From Saccharina japonica (Eukaryota; Sar; Phaeophyceae; Laminariales; Laminariaceae): 64,000 nucleotides of DNA. A program made the translations under genes and the position numbers. The stretch spans positions 143,899 through 207,898 of the forward strand of contig MEHQ01001485.1 in NCBI GenBank assembly GCA_008828725.1, in the 5' to 3' direction. This document shows positions 1-9,380 of this stretch, in pieces (within the stretch, counting starts at the first letter, position 1; every line of letters begins with the position of its first letter). The notes under the pieces were generated by a model that saw nothing but the letters and a program-made list of their open reading frames with translations, had not been told where the DNA came from and ran no database searches.

Positions 1-2050
1 GGGGGGGGAGGGGTTAGGTGTATGACATCCAAATCCTCGGCCGCCCCCGGCCGGGGTGTTATTAATTGCAGGCTTGCAAAGTTGACAGTTTTGACTTCTT
101 CTGTGTAGTACAGTACTATTTGTGCTACATTTGTGCTCTTTTGTTTATGCGTGAGAGATGTGCACGTGCGATATTTCCACAATAAAGTTTGCGGTTCACA
201 TATAAGGAGAGGGCCAGCTTCCCGTAACACGTGGAAATTGTTTGTAGGCTGTCGCGGTCGTCGCGGAGCTGCGAGTTTGGTGGTGTGTATCGGTGTCAAG
301 CCTGAATTCGTGTATTATTTTTTATTTTCGACGAAAGCACACGGCCGTTGCGAGGTCCTTCACATCTCTGTATATGAGTGTGTACTTCGTATATAAAACA
401 TTTGGCGATGTAGTAGCCATTGGACTGAACCATGAAAAGAAAAACGACTACGTATATTAATACAAACATCTACGTACGAGTATTGAATCGCTAAAAAACA
501 AATATTCCTGGTACAACTTGGGTACAAGTATATTATGCCAGCCGAAAACCTAGGATGTTTCGACCCAACCTGTTGGCATCTCCTCCGAGTCGCCCTCGCG
601 AAAGGGGGAACCAAGCAAGGACGAATGAAGAACGGGAATAGCGAAGCAAGAAGGGCTGGGCGGCCACTCGAAAGTAGCCAACGGTGTAAGAGGGAATCAG
701 GAGGAGGCGCGAGCGTCCGGCAGTTAGCCGAAGGGTTAAGGCGTTCGACCGTTATCTCATCTGGTGTCTATTTGATTAGGACCCCCACGCTAGCAGACAG
801 CAGTATCATAAGATGATCGTGATATTCACACGTAATATTGCAAACATTACAATGATACTGAGATAACGTAACACTGAAGTGCTTCAAATTCCGAGATGCG
901 CTGCAGCGCGACAAGGGCTGTGTTTCGTTTTTAACTCCGTTGTCTAGAAGCCGCCTACGGAGGAGGCGTGAGTTTGAAAATTGACAACCTTAACAACAAG
1001 GGGCACCGTGAGGTTAAATACCGGTATCACTGTCACGAGCTGACGCAACTAAGTCGTGACAAGTGGTAAATGTAGCAGGTTGCCCCAGGTCTCTGCGACG
1101 TATTATACGAGCACTGCTGTAACAGGTACCAGGAGCAGTACGAAAAACGTGTGTGTGTGTGAGTGTTCTTCGCATTAAAACGTTATTTTCACCCATTGGC
1201 ATCGTACACAAACCCAGTTTAGTGCCGATTCTTCAATCCTAGCAAGACACTCGTACGCACAAGTCACAACACTACGACACATAAAAAAGGATGAACCACC
1301 CTCCTGCTGCTGTGCATTGTTTTGCAGTGAGCATAGTCGACAGAAATGCACTGCTATGTCGTCACACTGGGTGTGGCAGACGCGCGTCACGCGTCATACC
1401 AGAGAAAACTCGAAAATAAACAAAGAACATAAAATGAAAAATAACGAAAAAGGTAGTGTCGTGCCTCCCCGAAGGAGAGTTTGGAAGTGCGAACATAACA
1501 CATGGGACTGAATGGTATGAAAAAGTACAAAATACAAAATAAAATAATGATAGATAAACCATTTAGACAATTACAATACCCCGACATATACACAAGGTAA
1601 GACTGCGTATATACGTGGGTACCAGGGCGTAAACTAGGCGTCCGGCTCGTGGTGAAATCACCGCACCACGGAGGCCGCTTTTATTCACCACATATGCGTC
1701 AATATACTCAAACTGTGCGTCTAACCCGATCGGCTTATCCTCTTGTATACGTGGTGCCGGCTGCCTTAGTATGTTCTGCATTTTGCGAAGAAACAAGGAC
1801 AATTACGGTTAAAAAGCATCAGACATATCGTCAGCATATGTGAGGTGCTTGAATAGGCGTCAAATGCCAGTGTCCCTGGCCTGGTTTGCCTGGAACGTCC
1901 TCAGGCATAGGAAAACGGCAACAGTTCCAATCGAATTCTCAAAAAAAGTAAAGTACTCTATGCCAAAAGAGGAAACAAGACCCAAAAATACAGCATTTGA
2001 GACGAAATCAAGACCAAAAAGCCCAAACATTTTTTCGAAAAAAACGCCCA
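1..2050. other. No gene recognised
   Basis: Frames of 60-122 codons on both strands show no family motif. Apart from the G-rich first 20 bases and the tRNA-like fragment near 712-765, nothing was recognised. Confidence 0.5.
712..765 (+). other. tRNA-like 5' half (Leu/Ser type)
   Basis: TTAGCCGAAGGGTTAAGGCG followed by TTCGACC resembles the D-arm and start of the anticodon arm of a class-II tRNA. No variable arm, T-loop or 3' half follows, so it is at most a fragment or a SINE head. Confidence 0.3.
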
Positions 2051-2056
2051 AACATG

Positions 2057-2146
2057 TTTTTCGCCTTCGGCGAAACAGAGCCAAAACAAATTTTCGCCTA
2101 CGCCGAAAAAGGACCCGCACAATTTTTTTTGCCTCCGGCAAAAAAA
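2057..2146. other. Three successive small hairpins
   Basis: TTTCGCCTTCGGCGAAA (2059-2075), TTTTCGCCTACGCCGAAAA (about 2091-2109) and TTTTTTGCCTCCGGCAAAAA (from 2125) fold with 3-base loops and sit about 33 bases apart. They share a YGCCTNCGGC-like core. Confidence 0.5.
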
Positions 2147-2149
2147 GAT

Positions 2150-3340
2150 GCGGCACAAGAAAAGCGTGGTGCGGCAAGTCGCACCATCATGCCTTCAGCA
2201 CGTGGTGAAAAAAACAGGTTTTGCGAGAAAAAGGTGCGGCAGCGAAACATTTCACCACCTATTTTATTTTAAGCCCTGGTGGGTGCGTATGTACGCACGT
2301 ATGGTCCATCCGGGACATTATTTCCATTCACGTTTTATACTATACCGAGTCCAAAAAATAAAGTTGAACATTGAAAATTGAATATTCGTGATCGCAAAGA
2401 CAAGGCGAATCGATGCTGAGATTTTGAACGGAAACAAAATTTCACACTAATAACAAGTAATTATGCAACACAGCATCAAGAAAAAAAACACCAAGACCGG
2501 CCAAAATTGGCAAAAATCAGTCGTTTTGGGATAAATCCTCAATATCTAACGAACGTTTGCTTTCCAGGAAAAACTAAAAAAAAGCCCTGCGCGTATGGCT
2601 TCAATTCATCGTTTGCCGCCCTCTAAAATAAAATTCCACACAAAAGTATTCAATGTAAACTTGAACAAAACGACCTCCAAAATTCGCATTTTTGCCGATA
2701 TCTCCGTCAGTTTATCGATTTTTTTCAAACTGAAAAAAAGCCCAGGCGCAAATGTGACGAGCTAGCTAAATACGCAGTCTAAATATTGCGTGGCAACATT
2801 ACAATCCACCTAAGCTTGGACCAGAAATTCACGTTTTTTGGAAATATCAGGCTAAATAATAATTTTAAAAACAAATCGACGTGTTATTATCTCCGTCTCG
2901 AGAGGGCCGTTTTAAGGGTATCTCTGTTTTTTTCAACAACCTACCCATACCCGAGATAAGTGTTCCTTGGTGATGGGGGAATTTCGGATATTTGGAGCCG
3001 GACGGACTATACGTGTCGGAAAGGATAGGCAAAACGAGAGTCGCAGGAAGTTGTGCAGGAAGTTGTGGTACGAGTAGCATAAGCAGGGTTTGCCTACTGA
3101 TCGATCTGGTATATATACCTTGCTCCCGTGTCTGCCGTATCCTTACTACTTTTATTCCCTTCCAGCTTTAGTCAACGGTGGCCCAGCCCCGGACAGGAAG
3201 CGTCCAACAACAAGATAAACAAAAAATATGCCCCACTGGAGGAGCTGCGACGGGCAGCACACCGATAAAAGAAAAAAGAAACAAAAAAAATAACAATAAT
3301 GAAAGTGCATTATTAGCTAAACATAGGTACCATTAAAGGG
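2150..3340. other. A/T-rich stretch without recognised gene
   Basis: ATATCTCCGTC-like words recur at about 2698 and 2887, but no clear repeat unit or coding frame is visible. Confidence 0.45.
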
Positions 3341-3343
3341 TTC

Positions 3344-3382
3344 ACTGCGTAATGTACCCCGGAAAAGGCTTCCTGGCCCGCC
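3344..3382. repeat. 35-bp segment repeated inverted at 6338-6374
   Basis: CACTGCGTAATGTACCCCGG and AAAAGGCTTCCTGG here recur as CCAGGAAGCC and TTTTCCGGGGTACATTACGC there. The 6338 copy is followed by TGTACCTATAAATGGCTC, also found in the 3400-4092 element. Confidence 0.6.
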
Positions 3383-3399
3383 TGATATTGGGCCTACGG

Positions 3400-4092
3400 T
3401 CCATTGTACGTGGAATTGGCGGAAAGTCCGAAGATACACCTATTCTAGGCTAGTCAAGTTTCGTGTCACCTATTTTTATCTTCAAGTGTACCTATAAATG
3501 GCTCGAACGATCACATTTTGACAACTAAAATGTAGACGGACGGCCACATCAGATTCCGGGACTGTCAACCAGCCGACCGTATTTGTCAACCAGCTGATCG
3601 TCCGCTTACCGGAGGCCCGCGGTCACATTTTTGATGTTATAGTCGTTTGGACCACATGCCTTTAACGGGTGTGATCGCGGTGCGGATAAACATCATTGAC
3701 GAGTGTTTCCATGCCGTGATGCTAAAAGTATGATACATATACTGTAGTGCAGTACATAGTAGGAGCAAATTCGGTATAGATATATATGTGCAGGGTATTA
3801 GCATACGGTTAAGGGGGTCTAAGTTACGCAACCGTTTTCGCGGTCCGGAACAACATTCCATAGCAAACATGGGTGAACATAATGTACGGGTAAGTCAGCT
3901 GGTTGACAGGTACGGTCGGCGGGATTGCAGTCCCGGCATCTCGTGTGGCCGTCTGTTTATATTTCAGTTTCCAAAGAGGGATCTTTCGAGCCATTTACAG
4001 GTACAGTTGAAGCCAAAAATGGGTGACACGTAAATTTAGTACCCTATAATAGTTGTATCTACGCATATTGAGCCATTTTTAGGTACAATGGA
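3400..4092. mobile_element. Long-inverted-repeat element, about 690 bp
   Basis: About 200-bp arms: 3400-3605 and 3890-4092 match in inverted orientation (TCCATTGTAC at one end, GTACAATGG at the other; GTGTCACC, TGGCTCGAA, GACGGCCACA, GGGACTG, CCGACCGTA and GTCAACCAGCTGA recur). The centre (3606-3889) has no recognised gene. Confidence 0.7.
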
Positions 4093-4094
4093 GG

Positions 4095-4421
4095 CCGGTC
4101 GCCCCGGTAGAGTAGTTGTCAGCTTCAAAGGCTGCTATCATTGGTCCCCAAGTTCGAAGATTTTTACTTCATTTGAAAAAGTAAAAATGAACCAATTGCT
4201 GAGAGCGCTTTCGTGTCGTGGGTAGGCGGCATCCGACGTAAGTCGGCGAGGGTAGAACGTGCTGATAACTTCTCGCGATAAAAATGCAAGGCAAGAACCG
4301 TAGTGGGGGAGGAGGGAGAAGGGCCTACTTTGTGACCCCGGATCTGAGTTTCGAGTTACGACCAGGAAGGAGAGAAAAAGGAAGGGCGAAGATAATAAAT
4401 GAGATGAAAAAAAAAGAAAAT
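4095..4421 (+). mobile_element. tRNA-derived SINE, copy 1
   Basis: The head starts CCGGTCGCCCCGGTAGAGTA, with a box-B-like AAGTTCGAAG after a tRNA-like spacing. The body carries the family signature (CTCGCGATAAAAATGCAAGG, GTAGTGGGGGAGGAGGG, GTGACCCCGGATCTGAG) and the tail AATAAATGAGATG followed by A-runs. It abuts the right end of the long-inverted-repeat element at 3400-4092. Confidence 0.75.
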
Positions 4422-5029
4422 GGAGCGCAGGCCCAACATCAGCGGGCCAGGAATAGTGGTGGGCACCTAGAGGGAAAATACAAATCTAAAACCGGGCAAG
4501 GGGGCGTTATTCTCAAAAACAAAAACCGGTTTAAACCGTTTTTTTCAGCCAGTTTAAACCGGTTGACCCAAAACTGGTTTAAACCGGATGGCAACATTAA
4601 ACGCCTCCAAGCTATCGAACATAACGGTATGTATGCGTCCAGTACATGCTGTGTATGTGGATTCCGAGCCACTGCTATTAATAGCGTACTAATTGAACAC
4701 GAGGTGGTATGGAACAACAATAGCACAGCATATTTTACGGGGTGACGTGAATTCCAGATATAAGTCATCATATATACGACATTGCTGCCACAGGCACAAC
4801 AACACTGATTGCTGCTGCTGCAATGCGATTTTCGTGGGCAGTCGAGAGCGCAGCAGATCTACGATCGACAGAGGGTAAGGCGCTGGATATACGTACCACT
4901 GGATTATACATATATAACGAAGCGACTTAATGGCTGAAAAACTCCTGCCAACAAGAAAGCAGCGCGATATCTATCCATCCCGTTAAACCGTACTTTGAAT
5001 AACGGGTTAGTAAGCGTTAGCGGTGCGCG

Positions 5030-6030
5030 GCGCACCTTTTAGCCCCGCACACCAAAACCAAATTATTTTCGGCCCGCACACAAAGAGCAAGTTTACTGCG
5101 ATCCCCCCACTGAAAACATTTAATTTTCGGCCCGCACACAAAAACCAAGTGACTGATGCTACGGTAGGGGGATCGCTTTTAAGTCCATTTTTTTCAGCGG
5201 ATGAGGGCCACTCCGCCGAGTGATCATCATATTTCTTCGCCTTTTTTAGTCTCAACGCTTTACTTTTTCGAGATATGCACCACCATGGTTTGCTTGCTAC
5301 TCGGCGACAACAACATATTCCTGCGTCCAGTTTTGAGTGAGGTACAGAGCCACTCGCCCGAGTGGAATAAACGTAGCAGTGAAAATCAGGCTACCCCCCC
5401 TACCGTAGCACCAGTCAAGTCAAGTTGGACCCCTCGAACAAAAACCAAGTCAATTTCGATCCCCGACACAAAACCAAGTTAGTTTTGAACCTAACACTAA
5501 ACACAAAAGTCAATGTTGACCCCAATGAAAAAGCCAAGGCTTTTTCGATGCCCCGACACCAAAAACTAGTATTTTTCGGCCCTGACACAAAAATCAGTCA
5601 ATCTCCATCCAGGCACTAAAACCAAGTCATTTTCGGCCCTGACATAAAAACCAAATCAATTTCGACCCCCCGCACAAAACTCAAGCCAATTACTATCCCC
5701 AATCCCCACACAAAATCAATTTTATTTCAACCCCCCCCAAACAAAAAAGTAAATTTTTAACCCCAACACTGAAATCATGTCGATTGCGATATTTATTCTA
5801 AAACTACGTAAGACAATTTCGATGCCCCCACGCTAAAACAAGCCATTTTCAACCACCGATACTAAAACTAAGTATTTTTCGACCCGCACACAAAAACCAA
5901 GTCAAATCAGATACCTACACTGAAATCCAATCAATTTATATTCCCCGCACGAAAAAAAATATAGTTCTCGGCCCACACGCAAATACGGAGTCATCCAGAC
6001 ACAAGAACCAAGTCATTTTCGACCCGTACT
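5030..6030. repeat. Decayed minisatellite, unit about 30-40 bp
   Basis: Irregular units built on CACAAAAACCAAGTCA and ATTTTCGGCCCGCACA or TTTCGACCCC. It is split by the family B MITE at 5151-5416. Unit spacing and sequence vary strongly, so the array is old. The neighbouring GGTTTAAACCGG words (4524-4590, 6205-6250) are a separate short motif. Confidence 0.7.
5151..5416 (+). mobile_element. MITE family B, copy 1, 4-bp target duplication
   Basis: Ends are GACTGATGCTACGGTAGGGG and its inverted partner CCCCTACCGTAGCACCAGTC. AAGT flanks both sides (5147-5150 and 5417-5420). Short palindromes sit near each end (CACTCCGCCGAGTG and CCACTCGCCCGAGTGG). It is inserted into the minisatellite of 5030-6030. 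The TIR core TGCTACGGTAG is shared with family A. Confidence 0.8.
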
Positions 6031-6099
6031 ATATTACTGCTGCTGTACGTAGCATTGGAATCAGTCAGTATTCGATCGGATTCTGCTGATTTAAACAGG

Positions 6100-6196
6100 T
6101 TAACCCTTTTAGGACTGCAGTCCCGTTTTGGGGACAAAGCACTCACATTCTGAGTAGTTTGTCCCCAAAACGGGACTCCAGTCCTATAAGGGTTAA
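6100..6196. mobile_element. Palindromic piggyBac-like MITE flanked by TTAA
   Basis: The element 6104-6192 begins CCCTTTTAGGACTGCAGTCC and ends with a near-perfect inverted copy closing in AAGGG; arms are about 38 bp around a short loop. TTAA flanks it at 6100-6103 and 6193-6196. TTAA targets and CCC-starting ends are typical of the piggyBac superfamily, so this is probably a non-autonomous member. Confidence 0.7.
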
Positions 6197-6769
6197 CCAG
6201 GTTTTTTCCGGTTCAAACCGTGTTTCGGTTAACCGGTTTAAACCGGCCAAAAAAATCGCGTTTCTTTTTTGCGAAAAATCGTCTACTCGGGCACGCCTGC
6301 TGGGTTTCCAAAAACCGTTTTTTTCTCTAAGGTGCCCAGGAAGCCTTTTCCGGGGTACATTACGCAGTGTACCTATAAATGGCTCAAAGTGCGTTTGTAT
6401 ACCTATTTTTGGCTAATGCCCATATTAAAACAAAAATCACATCATCATCAAATAACAGTATAATAATGAAAGCAATAAAATATTTTTGATACGAGCTGGT
6501 TCCAGAGACAGCCAGAGCTCTACGCCTTCGCAACTTTGCGCTTTGTTTTTTGAGAGTTGGAAAACGAAACTTGGCGGGGATGTGCGTCACAACACAAAGA
6601 CAAAACTCATGCCTGGCCATTTTTTGTTTGTTTTGTGTTCGTTGTTTAGGTACGTACACTTTTCTATTTTTTCTTATTTGTTTTGCAACTTTGACCGTTC
6701 CTCATGCACATGTTTTTTTTATTCAAAAAAGGGCAGTCGCTAGTTGTTTCGTAATTTTCAGGGTTCTTT

Positions 6770-7290
6770 ACGGTGCGGGTTTTCCTATCGGTTCGGTGCG
6801 GTTCGGTGCGGTTAACCGCACTGAACCGCACCGTAGGATGTTTGTCCTCTTGAAAACCGCACCGCACCGCACCGTAGGTTTTGCGATAGCGGAAAACCGC
6901 ACCCAACCGCACCGTAGAAAACAAAATATAACCGAACCGCACCGTAGAGTTCACGACATCTGAAACCGCACCGAACCGCACCGTAGCATTTACTATTTCT
7001 GAAAACCGCACCGAACCGAACCGTAGGAAATATCACAGAACCGAACCGCACCGCAGGATTTTCATTACCTGAAAACCGCACCGAACCGCACCGTAAGATT
7101 CCCGATTTATGAAAACCGCACCGAACCGCACCGTAAGAAATAACACAGCACCGCACAGCACCGTAGGATTTTCAATACCTGAAAACCGCACCGAACCGAC
7201 CTGTAAGATTCTCGATTTATTTGAAACCGCACCGAACCGCACTGTAGGAATGTCATAGAAACCGCACCGCACCGTGTGCATCAAGATACG
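6770..7290. repeat. Minisatellite built on ACCGCACCGA
   Basis: About a dozen units of roughly 40 bp: GAAAACCGCACCGAACCGCA followed by CCGTA and a variable A/T-rich spacer. The first unit and a half is inverted (GGTTCGGTGCGGTTCGGTGC), giving a local palindrome around 6780-6836. Open frames here are by-products of the repeat. Confidence 0.8.
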
Positions 7291-8390
7291 GTTCGAAAAC
7301 CCGTTGGATCGGTTATTTAACGTGCGGCTAACTTGAAACCGTATACAAACGGCGGTTCTATCGACCGCGGAATGGTGCTATAGGGTCACGGGTTCGCCCG
7401 GTTTATGGCAATTTCTGCTCGGTTTCGTGTCAAAAGTGCTCCCGCTAGCTTGGTTGATCTTATGGTATCTCAAATTTTGATTAATATTTTTTTTATGTTT
7501 GACGTTAAAATGCAAAAACGTTTAATTATATACGCGGTATATTTATATATTCGGAGTATATATGTACGTCTTTCAAATGTCATATTAATTCATTATTAAT
7601 CTTTATTTATTTTTCAACAGCTGGTCTATATATATGCTTATATTCTTCATAAATTATCCGAAAAAAGATCGAAATTGGATATCGGTAAATACTGAGTAAT
7701 ACAAGAGTACGAAAAAAAAGGAAATGCACTAATCCGAGCTGGTTCCACGAAAAGGCGTAAAATTCCACCTTCGGCAAATGACAAACGAAAGACACTGTTT
7801 TTTGCAACACAAAATATATAATCACACGACCGCATGAACAAGGGGGACACATCGGTGAAGCGATTTTTGTAGTGCGAGTTGTAGTTCGGTGAGATATGGA
7901 CAGTGTCGTAAATGTCGTACTACTTAGGGAGGCGCTATTTCACGTAGGGATGATATTCCTATAGTTAAATTAAGATACTTTGAAATCATGCCATATATCG
8001 GTCAGTACGTCGACGTTTTCGACACTACGAGACATGTTGAAATGATCGCATCAACAAGAGGAAGACGTCCGTGACACGTTTTTTATTTGAAAGCCGTGAG
8101 GGGCTGTTATAAGAAACGCCTCCCAAAGTACTAGAACAATGTACGGAGCGATTTTGGCACCTTAGGGGAATATTTACTCCTCACGGGAATCGTTTTTGCG
8201 CTTTCGTTTTTGAGAGTTGTAACACGAAAATTTGACACGGTTGTGCGCGACGAAATAGTAAATTTGCTGTATACACAATACGAATACTTTTTAAAAGAAG
8301 TAATACCAGGTACATTTTTATTTCCGACCATACAATAGTATGGTGGCAAAGTTACGTACACGCCATTTTTTCACAGATAGACACACGCTC
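7290..8390. other. No feature recognised
   Basis: Mixed A/T-rich sequence; short frames only, with no motif and no repeat shared with other parts of the window. Confidence 0.45.
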
Positions 8391-8394
8391 GTTG

Positions 8395-8600
8395 ATTTTT
8401 CCAGCCTCATCAGATGTTTTGTTCTCCTCATACGGGATGTACATCCTGCCGGAGCACCTACAAAACCCGTACGTACGCGCGATCGAAATATCGAAATATC
8501 GAAATATCACATTCAGCTATTCTACGTATAGCAAAGATGAGTTCCGACGCAGTCCTCGATCTCACACCTGTTGTTTTTTTTTATTGTTTTTTATTTATAT
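8395..8600 (+). mobile_element. Family C hairpin repeat, copy
   Basis: Shares CTCATACGGGATGTACATCC, CGTACGCGCGATCGAAATAT and CCTGTTGTTTTTTT with 58317-58591. A triplicated TCGAAATA occurs inside. Confidence 0.6.
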
Positions 8601-8704
8601 CCAGATTGCGGCCGATCCGTCATAGGGGCGGAGAGGACCATTCTAATTATAATAGCTTGCTCAGATATACACACAAGAGAAATAGGTATATACGACACAT
8701 AGCA

Positions 8705-8900
8705 AACATCGACGAGAGTTGACGAGGGAAGAAAGTGCTGAAATATTCTCGCGATAAAAATGCAAAGCAAGAACCGTAGTGGGGGAGGAGGGAGAGGAGT
8801 CTACTTTGTGACCCCGGATCTGAGTTATGACTAGGGAGGGAGGAAGACGGAAGTGCGAAGATGATGAATGGGATGGACAAAAAAATAAATAAATAAAAAT
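8705..8900 (+). mobile_element. SINE body, head missing or unrecognisable, copy 2
   Basis: Matches the SINE body from GACGAGAGTTGACGAGGGAA through the GGGGGAGGAGGG and CCCCGGATCTGAG signatures to a tail of AAAATAAATAAATAAA. The 100 bases upstream do not resemble a tRNA head. They follow directly on a hairpin-family repeat at 8395-8600. Confidence 0.65.
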
Positions 8901-9020
8901 CGTACGACGAGTACTGTGAATTTTTGTTTGTCTTGTCTTGTTTGTCTCGCCGGGAGATGCACCTACGCTCTCAAGATATGATGCTTCTATATTTTTCTTG
9001 GGCCGTATTAATAGTTGCAT

Positions 9021-9373
9021 CGAAGGCGTCCCGAAAAGTATTTTGTCGACACCTAACTATCTCAACTGGTCAGAATGGAAAACCAATCGGAGCACTGCTG
9101 CTGTGATCTCTGGACGATTTAGCACACAACAACATTTTTTTTTCCCAATTTTCCAAAAAAACAATCAATTGGTTTTGAAGACCTCCCCCGATTGTGAGCC
9201 TCGCGGGGGGAGGGGGCTTTAAAACCAAGTGATTGTCTTTTTTTTGATATTTTCAGAAAAAAAAGTCGTTGTGTGCTGAATCGTCCAGAGATCACAGAGT
9301 AGTAGTGCTCTGCATGTTTTTCCATTCCGGCCCTTCGAGATAGTTAGGCGTCGATTTTTTTCGGACGTCTCTG
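9021..9373. mobile_element. Foldback element with about 150-bp arms and a 7-bp target duplication
   Basis: The left arm (CTAACTATCTC, TGTGATCTCTGGACGATTTA, CACACAAC) is repeated inverted on the right (GTTGTGTGCTGAATCGTCC, AGAGATCACAG, GAGATAGTTAGG). The loop holds a second hairpin of C and G runs. GTTGCAT flanks both sides (9014-9020, 9374-9380). There is no coding capacity. Confidence 0.8.
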
Positions 9374-9380
9374 GTTGCAT

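Noticed and set aside
1840-2272. Overlapping frames of 90-122 codons rich in Arg/Lys and Phe
   Set aside because: They follow from the A/T-rich hairpin trio and open equally on both strands.
6550-7284. Several 85-137 codon frames with VRFGAV-like repeats
   Set aside because: They are translations of the ACCGCACCGA minisatellite.
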